From the NCBI GenBank assembly GCA_016880225.1, contig JAEHDT010000078.1, positions 1 to 11,595 on the forward strand: a stretch of 11,595 nt of DNA. The letters are read 5' to 3'. Below the pieces are notes generated by a model. The model ran no database searches and was not told the DNA's origin. It saw only the letters and a program-made list of their open reading frames with translations. Source of the stretch: Gemmatimonadota bacterium (GTDB taxonomy: Bacteria; Gemmatimonadota; Gemmatimonadetes; Gemmatimonadales; GWC2-71-9). Both the position numbers and the translations under genes were made by a program. Shown piece after piece: positions 6,507 to 11,595 of this stretch (within the stretch, counting starts at the first letter, position 1; each line of letters begins with the position of its first letter).

Positions 6507-7612
6507 ACGTCCGCCGGCGCGGCCGTGCGGAACCGGCCGTAGTTGTAGTACGCGGCGCAGGCGCCCTCCGACGAGACCATGGGTGCGCCCAGGGGGCGCT
6601 CCGGTGTGCACTCCTTGCCGAACGCGGCGCACTGGAACGGCTTGAGCAGGCCGCGCAGCACCTCGCCGGCGCGGCACGCCGTCGGCTCCTCGGTGCGGAT
6701 CTGCTCGAGCGCGAACCGCCGCTCGGCGTCGAACTCGGCGAACTCCTCGCGCAGGCCCAGACCGCTCCTCGGGATCTCGCCGATGCCGCGCCACTTCCGG
6801 TCGACCAGCTCGAACACGCGCGAGACGAGCTCCTGCGCCGGCTGGTTGCCTTCCCGGCGCACCGAGCGCACGTACTGATTCTCCACCTCGTGACGCCCTT
6901 CCTCGAGCTGACGCACCGTCATCAGCATCCCCTCCAGGATGTCGAGGGGCTCGAAACCGGTCACGACGATCGGCACGCGGTACTTGGCGGCGATCGGCTC
7001 GTACTCGGTCCAGCCCATGATGGTGCACACGTGCCCCGCGGCGAGGAACCCCTGCACGCGGTTGTCGGGGGCGTCGAGGATCGCCGTCATGGCGGGGGGC
7101 ACCGTGACGTGGGAGACGAGAATGCTGAAGTTCCTGACGCCGAGCTCCTTGGCGCGCCACACCGCCATGGCGTTGGCGGGCGCCGTCGTCTCGAACCCGA
7201 CGGCGAAGAACACCACCTGCTTGTCGGGGTGCTTGCCCGCCAGATCGAGCGCGTCGAGCGGCGAATAGACCACCCGCACGGCGCCGCCCTTGGCGCGGAT
7301 GTGAAACAGGTCGCAGTCGCTCCCCGGCACCCGCAGCATGTCGCCGAACGACGTGAAGATCACGTCGGGCCGCGCCGCCAGGGCCAGCGCCTTGTCGATC
7401 TGCTCGAGCGGCGTGACGCACACGGGGCAACCGGGACCGTGGATCATTTCCACGGCGCCGCCGATGAGCTCGTCGAGCCCCTGCTTCACGATCGTGTGCG
7501 TCTGCCCGCCGCACACCTCCATGAGCACCCAACGCCGCGTGGCGGTCGCGCGGATCTGCTCGATGACGCCCCGGGCCACGGCCCCGTCGCGGTACTCGGT
7601 CAGGTACTTCAT
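6503..7612 (-). CDS. hypD: Hydrogenase maturation protein HypD (Fe(CN)2CO assembly)
   Basis: A 369-residue iron-sulfur protein that, with HypC, forms the scaffold on which Fe(CN)2CO is built before transfer to the hydrogenase large subunit. Seen are CGGQTH (Cys34), GPGCPVCVTP (Cys62 and Cys65), FTSFGDMLRVPGS, GFETTAPANA, and a C-terminal cysteine set: Cys313 in ACRAGEVLRG, Cys328, Cys335 in GKECTP and Cys352 in SSEGACAAYYNYGR. These last four fit the [4Fe-4S] ligands. Many relatives have a C-x-C at the first position, whereas here it is C-R-A, leaving exactly four cysteines. Length is normal. The start ATG overlaps the hypC stop (ATGA), and its stop overlaps the hypE start in the same way. 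Confidence 0.97.
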   Translation of the reverse strand: MKYLTEYRDGAVARGVIEQIRATATRRWVLMEVCGGQTHTIVKQGLDELIGGAVEMIHGPGCPVCVTPLEQIDKALALAARPDVIFTSFGDMLRVPGSDCDLFHIRAKGGAVRVVYSPLDALDLAGKHPDKQVVFFAVGFETTAPANAMAVWRAKELGVRNFSILVSHVTVPPAMTAILDAPDNRVQGFLAAGHVCTIMGWTEYEPIAAKYRVPIVVTGFEPLDILEGMLMTVRQLEEGRHEVENQYVRSVRREGNQPAQELVSRVFELVDRKWRGIGEIPRSGLGLREEFAEFDAERRFALEQIRTEEPTACRAGEVLRGLLKPFQCAAFGKECTPERPLGAPMVSSEGACAAYYNYGRFRTAAPADV

Positions 7613-7887
7613 ACGCCCTCCGCCCGGTCGGCCACGTCCTTCATCCACTCGAGCTCGTCGAGCTGGCTCATCTCGCGCAGCACTTCGTAGGTGCGCCGCG
7701 CTTCCGCCTCGTCCACCTTGGAGATCGCGAAGCCGACGTGGATCACGGCATAGTCGCCTACTTTCACGTCGTTCGCCACGTAGGCGAGGCACACCTCGCG
7801 GCGTACGCCGCCGAAATCCACCACTCCCATCGGGAGGCCTTGCGTCTCGTGCATCTCGACGATGCGTGCGGGGATGCCCAGGCACAT
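7609..7887 (-). CDS. hypC: Hydrogenase maturation chaperone HypC
   Basis: A 92-residue member of the HypC/HybG/HupF family, beginning MCLGIPARIV. Cys2 becomes N-terminal after methionine removal and carries the iron moiety with HypD. The rest of the family pattern is present: a central VDFGGVRREVCLAYV segment, then VKVGDYAVIHVGFAISKVDEAEA, with the conserved histidine at His50. The last 20 residues form an acidic helix. An AAGGAG site lies about ten bases before the ATG, inside the end of the hemerythrin-like gene; that stop codon is only one base upstream. The hypD start overlaps its stop by four bases. It acts in the cytoplasm as an iron carrier and as a chaperone for the hydrogenase large-subunit precursor. 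Confidence 0.96.
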   Translation of the reverse strand: MCLGIPARIVEMHETQGLPMGVVDFGGVRREVCLAYVANDVKVGDYAVIHVGFAISKVDEAEARRTYEVLREMSQLDELEWMKDVADRAEGV

Positions 7888-7888
7888 A

Positions 7889-8347
7889 TCAGGTTGCTCC
7901 TTGCGGTTGCAGCTGGCTCCTCACGTGTTCACCCACGAGTATGGCGGCCGGGTAGAGCACCTCCTCCTCCAGCTGGGCGTGCAGCCGCAGCTCGTCGGCG
8001 AATTCCGCCCACTCGAGCCGGCCATCGGCGATGGCGGCGCGCTCGAGCTCGGTCAACGCGCCGACGATGGCGCGGTGTTCCTCCAGCATCAGCGGCAGCT
8101 CCTCTTTCACGCGGGCCACCAAGGGCAGGATGTCGCCCATGTCCGGGGTGACCGCTCCCTGCGCGAGACGGGGCAACAGCGCGAGCGGCGGGATGGCGTA
8201 TTCGTCTTCGCGCAGGAAATGCGGATGCATGATCTTCGCGACGGTGCGCGCGGCCTCGCCGGTGCGCCCCGGCTCACGGGTTGCGGCGGCGAGACGGGCA
8301 TGCAGCCGCTGGTGCTCGATACGCAGGGACTCCGGGATGCGTGTCAT
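7889..8347 (-). CDS. Hemerythrin-like (HHE) domain protein inside the hyp operon
   Basis: A 152-residue, mostly helical protein with the hemerythrin/HHE cation-binding pattern. Candidate di-iron ligands are His12 (RIEHQRLH), His41 and His43 with Glu47 (HPHFLREDE), His91 (EEHRAIV), and His123 with Glu127 or Glu128 (HAQLEEEVLYPAAILVG). Hemerythrin-like proteins bind oxygen or related diatomics, sense redox state, or store iron. No other domain is fused, and no signal peptide is seen, so it is cytoplasmic. GAGGAG lies a few bases before the ATG. The gene sits 20 bases after hypF and one base before hypC, so it is almost certainly translated as part of the maturation operon. It is not one of the standard Hyp proteins. 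A role in oxygen protection or iron supply for HypCD assembly is inference. Confidence 0.88.
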   Translation of the reverse strand: MTRIPESLRIEHQRLHARLAAATREPGRTGEAARTVAKIMHPHFLREDEYAIPPLALLPRLAQGAVTPDMGDILPLVARVKEELPLMLEEHRAIVGALTELERAAIADGRLEWAEFADELRLHAQLEEEVLYPAAILVGEHVRSQLQPQGAT

Positions 8348-8367
8348 CGGCTCCTCATTTCACGTCC

Positions 8368-10704
8368 TCACAGCCCGCGCTCGCGGCGGAGCACGGCGGC
8401 GGCCACCGCCGCCTGGCCGAAGCTGACGGCGCCGTCGTTCGGACCGAGCCGCCGGGGGACGAGTACCCGCAGGCCGCGGGCTTCGAGCCGGGTGCGGGCC
8501 GCGACGAACAAGCGGGCGTTCTGGAAGCAGCCGCCCGCGAGCGCCACCGTGCGGACGCCGGCATCGGCGGCGACGAGCATCACGAGCTCCTCCGTGGCCG
8601 CCGCGACGCTCTCGTGGAACGCGGCTGCGAGGTCGGCGACCGGCGTTCCGGCGGCAAGCCGCTCGCCGAGCGCCGTGAGCAGGGGCACCGGATCCAAGGC
8701 CCAACCGCCAACGCCGTCTCCGGCGACCGGGAACGGGAGGGGTTGGGCGGCGCGGCTGCCCGCCAGCGCCTCGAGCTCCATCGCCGCCTGCCCCTCGTAG
8801 CGGGCCACGCGGCGCACGCCGAGCACGGCAGCGGCGGCGTCGAACAACCGGCCCATCGAAGACGCGAGCGGCGCATTCAGGCCTTGCGCGATCTGCCGGC
8901 CCGCCACGTCGCGCTCCGCGTCGCGCACGCCGTCGAAGGCGCGCGCGAAGTGCGGGGCCGCGTCCGGCGCGAGTGACAGGTAGCCGAGCGCCGCGCGCCA
9001 CGGCGTCCGCACGGCGAGATCGCCGCCCGGGAGCGGCGCGTAGCGCAGCTGTCCCGCCCGCCGGTACCCCGCGAGATCGGCCACGAGGATCTCCGCCCCC
9101 CACACGCGTCCGTCGTCGCCGTATCCCGTGCCGTCGTACGCCACGCCGGCTGCGGGCTCCGTGACGCCGTGCTCCGCGAGCACCGCCGCGACGTGGGCGT
9201 GGTGATGCTGGACCGGAATGATCCGCTCCAGTCCGAGCTCGGCGGCGACGCGGGTGGACAAGTAGCCGGGGTGGAGGTCGCGCACCACCACTTGTGGCGC
9301 GACGCGGAACAGCCGCTCGTAGGCGGCGAGCGTGATCCGAAAGTGCTCGAGCGTCTCGAGGTTCTCGAGATCGCCGATGTGCTGGCTCACGTAGCCGCGG
9401 CTGCCGTGTACCAGCGTGAAGGTGTTCTTCAGGTGCGGTCCCACCGCCACCAGCGGCTGCGGGCTCTCGAATGGGAGGTCCACCGGGAGCGGGGCGTAGC
9501 CGCGCGCCCGGCGCAGGAAGACGGCCGCGTCCCCGGCCATCCGGATCACCGAGTCGTCGTAGCGCGACACGATGTCCCGATCGTGCAGCAGGAACGCGTC
9601 GGCGATGGGGGCGAGCCGCCGCCGCGCATCGGCGTTGTCGGTGGCGATCGGCTCGTCGCTCAGGTTGCCGCTCGTCATCACCAGCGGGCGGCGCACCCGG
9701 TCGAGCAGCAGGTGATGCAGCGGCGTGTAGGCGAGCATCACCCCGACGGTGTCGAGCCCGGGGGCCACTGAGGGCGCCACCCCAGGCTGGCGCCCGGGGT
9801 CAGTGATGCGCCTGAGCAGCACGATGGGCCGTTCTGCCGACTGAAGGAACAGGGCCTCCGCCGGACTCACCTGCACGAGCTCTCGCGCGGCGCCGAGCGT
9901 GCGCACCATCACGGCGAGCGGCTTCGTGTCGCGGTGCTTCCGGGCGCGGAGCCGCTGCACGGCGGCCTCGTTGGTCGCGTCCACGGCGAGGTGGAAGCCG
10001 CCAAGCCCTCGGATGGCGACGATGTGTCCCGCCGCAAGCAGCTCCGCGGCGGCCGTGATCGAATCGGCACCCCCGCTGACCCCGGGCGCGAGCCCGGGGT
10101 GGGAGGGATCCTCCAGCCACACCCGCGGCCCGCACGCCGGGCAGGAATTCGTTTCCGAGTGATAGCGGCGGTCACCCGGCGAGCGGTACTCGCTCAGGCA
10201 GGCGGGGCACTGCGTGAACGCCCGCATGCTGGTGCGCTCCCGGTCGTACGGCATCGCGTCGATGACGGTGAAGCGGGGGCCGCAATCGGTGCACGTGATG
10301 AACGGATAGCGGTACCGGCGGTTCGCGGGATCGAACAGCTCGGCCTCGCACGCCGCGCACAGGGCGACGTCGGGAGAGACTGGTTGACGCCGGGTTGGAT
10401 CGTCCCGGCTCTCGAGGATGCGGAACGTCTCCAGTCCGGCGGGCGCGAGCGGCTCGACGCTGAGCCCCTCGATCCGGGCGAGCGGGGGCGCCTCGGCGCG
10501 GAGCGCGTGGGCGAACGCCGCGATCCGCTCGCGCGACCCCTCGACCTGGATCTGCACGTCACCCGCCGCGTTCAGCACCCAGCCGCCCAGTCCGTGCCGC
10601 AGCGCGAGACGGTGCACGAACGGGCGGAAGCCCACCCCCTGTACGACGCCGGTCACGCGGACGCGGGCGGCGGTGAGCGCGGAAGGCGCGGCGGTCGAGC
10701 TCAC
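8368..10704 (-). CDS. hypF: Carbamoyltransferase HypF
   Basis: A 778-residue enzyme that turns carbamoyl phosphate and ATP into carbamoyl-adenylate and passes the carbamoyl group to HypE, the first step of cyanide-ligand synthesis. Domains in order are: acylphosphatase (about 12-97, VVQGVGFRPFVHRL); paired zinc fingers (Cys116/Cys119, Cys138/Cys141, Cys166/Cys169, Cys188/Cys191); a YrdC-like domain (about 213-400, AIRGLGGFHLA, KHRDTKPLAVM, TSGNLSDEPI); and the Kae1/TobZ-like C-terminal region with VQHHHAH (498-504), DGTGYGDDG and GGCFQNARL (724-732). The chosen start, GTG 10702-10704, overlaps the hypB stop as GTGA; a GTG at 10749 is an alternative. Two 27-bp hairpin repeats in opposite orientation code for extra Pro/Gly-rich residues near 202-210 and 301-309. 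Confidence 0.96.
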   Translation of the reverse strand: MSSTAAPSALTAARVRVTGVVQGVGFRPFVHRLALRHGLGGWVLNAAGDVQIQVEGSRERIAAFAHALRAEAPPLARIEGLSVEPLAPAGLETFRILESRDDPTRRQPVSPDVALCAACEAELFDPANRRYRYPFITCTDCGPRFTVIDAMPYDRERTSMRAFTQCPACLSEYRSPGDRRYHSETNSCPACGPRVWLEDPSHPGLAPGVSGGADSITAAAELLAAGHIVAIRGLGGFHLAVDATNEAAVQRLRARKHRDTKPLAVMVRTLGAARELVQVSPAEALFLQSAERPIVLLRRITDPGRQPGVAPSVAPGLDTVGVMLAYTPLHHLLLDRVRRPLVMTSGNLSDEPIATDNADARRRLAPIADAFLLHDRDIVSRYDDSVIRMAGDAAVFLRRARGYAPLPVDLPFESPQPLVAVGPHLKNTFTLVHGSRGYVSQHIGDLENLETLEHFRITLAAYERLFRVAPQVVVRDLHPGYLSTRVAAELGLERIIPVQHHHAHVAAVLAEHGVTEPAAGVAYDGTGYGDDGRVWGAEILVADLAGYRRAGQLRYAPLPGGDLAVRTPWRAALGYLSLAPDAAPHFARAFDGVRDAERDVAGRQIAQGLNAPLASSMGRLFDAAAAVLGVRRVARYEGQAAMELEALAGSRAAQPLPFPVAGDGVGGWALDPVPLLTALGERLAAGTPVADLAAAFHESVAAATEELVMLVAADAGVRTVALAGGCFQNARLFVAARTRLEARGLRVLVPRRLGPNDGAVSFGQAAVAAAVLRRERGL
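9777..9803 (-). repeat. 27-bp palindromic repeat in hypF, copy 1
   Basis: Arms ACCCCAGGC (9779-9787) and GCCCGGGGT (9792-9800) can fold into a 9-bp hairpin around a four-base loop, with one G-U pair in the hypF mRNA. Read on the minus strand, this copy agrees with the plus-strand copy at 10076-10102 in 25 of 27 positions. In frame it codes for the TDPGRQPGV segment (301-309) of HypF. That segment looks like an addition to the family's short RR-to-APSVAPG stretch. Confidence 0.7.
10076..10102 (+). repeat. 27-bp palindromic repeat in hypF, copy 2
   Basis: Arms ACCCCGGGC (10079-10087) and GCCCGGGGT (10092-10100) form a perfect 9-bp hairpin with loop GCGA. It matches copy 1 (9777-9803) in inverted orientation at 25 of 27 bases, including flanking bases outside the stem. 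In the hypF frame it codes for HPGLAPGVS (202-210), between the zinc fingers and the YrdC-like domain. The form recalls REP-type or other small intragenic palindromic repeats. Confidence 0.7.
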
Positions 10705-11372
10705 GCGGCCGAGCGGCGGCGCACCTGAGCCCGCAGGAAGGCGTACCACTCCTGCATTCCCTCGGGCTGGAGCGCCGACGTGAAGAGGAATTCCAGATCG
10801 GGATTCACGCCGCGGGCGCAGGCCACGGCCCGGTCCACGTCGAAGGGGACGTGGGGCAGGAGATCCATCTTGGACAGCACCGCGTAGCGCGCCTTCTCGA
10901 ACATCTTCGGGTACTTGGCCGGCTTGTCCTCGCCCTCGGTGACCGAGAACAGGACGACCTTCGCGTCCTCGCCCAGGTCCCAGCTCGCGGGGCAGACGAG
11001 GTTGCCCACGTTCTCGATGAAGAGGAGGCGGGTGCGGTCCAGGTCGATCGCGTCGAGTGCGGTCGCCACCTGGCGTGCATCCAGGTGGCAGGCGCCGTTC
11101 GTCACCACGGCCTGCACCAGGCGGTCGGTGTGGCGCGCCAGCCGGTCGGCGTCGTTCTGCGTCTGCACGTCGCCCGTGACCACCGCGACGGCGAGTTCCT
11201 CGCCCAGATCGGCGAGGGTGCGCTCCAGCAGCATCGTCTTCCCGGAGCCTGGAGAAGACACGAGGTTGTAGGTGAGCACGCCCGCCTCGCCCAGCCGGCG
11301 GCGCACTTGGGCGGCGAGCTCGTCGTTCCTCGCGAGCACGCGCTCCCGGACTTCAATCGTCCGGACGGCCAT
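10701..11372 (-). CDS. hypB: Hydrogenase nickel insertion GTPase HypB
   Basis: A 223-residue SIMIBI-class GTPase that, with HypA, delivers nickel to the hydrogenase large subunit. The P-loop is SSPGSGKT (39-46). VVTGDVQTQNDADRL follows, then the metal-binding TNGACHLDA (Cys95, His96) and ENVGNLVCPASWDLGE (Cys127), and LSKMDLL (167-172) for guanine recognition, with Ser in place of the usual Asn. The protein is of the short type: it has neither the N-terminal CxxCGC high-affinity nickel site nor a His-rich stretch. The start ATG lies inside the end of hypA, a 20-base overlap, with GGAGGTG four bases before it. Its stop overlaps the hypF GTG start, so hypA-hypB-hypF translation is likely coupled. 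Confidence 0.96.
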   Translation of the reverse strand: MAVRTIEVRERVLARNDELAAQVRRRLGEAGVLTYNLVSSPGSGKTMLLERTLADLGEELAVAVVTGDVQTQNDADRLARHTDRLVQAVVTNGACHLDARQVATALDAIDLDRTRLLFIENVGNLVCPASWDLGEDAKVVLFSVTEGEDKPAKYPKMFEKARYAVLSKMDLLPHVPFDVDRAVACARGVNPDLEFLFTSALQPEGMQEWYAFLRAQVRRRSAA

Positions 11373-11595
11373 CGTCCACCTCCAGATAGGCTACGCGCAG
11401 CACGTCCCCCGGCAGGCGCGTGATCTCCGGCTTGGCGCCGGCGAAGGGCGGCGCGGCCAGCACGGCTTCCAAGCAGAACGCGAGGCTCGAGATCTCGACC
11501 CCCGCGTCGTCGCCCACCTCCACCCCCACGCTCGCCACGCTGGCCGCGCCGCCCGGACCCGCCCGCTCCTCAACGATGCGGCAGATCTCGAGCGC
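11353..11595 (-). CDS. hypA: HypA-like nickel chaperone lacking the zinc ribbon (5' end cut by the window)
   Basis: Eighty codons before the stop are visible. They begin ALEICRIVEERAG, which lines up with about residue 7 of HypA, so the MHEL start with its nickel-binding His2 should lie just beyond the right edge. The N-terminal half looks normal: the first helix, then SVASVGVEVGDDAGVEISSL and AFCLEAVLAAPPFAGAKPEI. Family members then have a zinc ribbon with two CxxC pairs. Here the chain goes straight through TRLPGDVLRVAYLEVDDG, which matches the family's final strand. There is no CxxC at all, and the full protein would be about 86 residues instead of about 113. The reading frame is intact and hypB is translationally coupled, so this looks like a real short form. 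The identification rests on position and the N- and C-terminal matches. Confidence 0.85.
   Translation of the reverse strand, partial: ALEICRIVEERAGPGGAASVASVGVEVGDDAGVEISSLAFCLEAVLAAPPFAGAKPEITRLPGDVLRVAYLEVDDGRPDD

Noticed and set aside
5382..6542. Long plus-strand open frame opposite hypE
   Set aside because: It lies fully antisense to hypE, which has clear motifs. The translation is Arg/Gly/His-rich with no domain, as expected from a high-GC shadow frame.
6507..7532. Upstream continuation of the hypE frame through hypD
   Set aside because: The frame stays open only because of high GC content. HypE homology begins exactly at the ATG at 6504-6506, coupled to the hypD stop.

Overview
The window is GC-rich bacterial chromosomal DNA of about 11.6 kb, packed with genes that mostly have clear Shine-Dalgarno sites. 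The phylum cannot be fixed from the sequence alone. The base composition, the gene families and a hyp operon with a small HypA would suit a soil-type bacterium such as a member of Gemmatimonadota or a neighbouring lineage, but this is only an impression. No rRNA, tRNA, CRISPR array, transposase or phage gene was seen.

The left third (1-1817) is a thiol-redox and small-protein area. It holds the 5' part of an OsmC-family gene (minus strand), then a divergent spacer with two inverted repeats. A plus-strand pair follows, a DUF302 protein and a zinc-finger thioredoxin 2. Opposite them is a minus-strand pair, a small membrane protein and a putative zinc-ribbon protein whose end overlaps the thioredoxin gene tail to tail.

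The middle (1962-5366) has a compact plus-strand set of three genes: an uncharacterised polytopic membrane protein, a two-domain SRPBCC (START-like) protein, and a CPBP-family intramembrane metalloprotease. It converges on a minus-strand gene for a predicted lipoprotein with a RidA/YjgF domain that lacks the family's substrate-binding arginine.

The right half (5463-11595) is a [NiFe]-hydrogenase maturation operon on the minus strand, in transcription order hypA (5' end cut by the window edge), hypB, hypF, a hemerythrin-like HHE gene, hypC, hypD, hypE. Neighbouring genes overlap by 4 to 20 bases or lie 1 to 20 bases apart, so translation is probably coupled throughout. Together HypE and HypF make the cyanide ligands, HypC and HypD assemble Fe(CN)2CO, and HypA and HypB insert nickel. 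The hydrogenase structural genes are not in the window and probably lie upstream, beyond the right edge.

The most notable points are: a hemerythrin-like protein built into the maturation operon; a HypA from which the whole zinc-ribbon domain is missing; two copies of a 27-bp hairpin repeat lying in opposite orientation and in frame inside hypF; and the lipoprotein RidA homologue without its key arginine.
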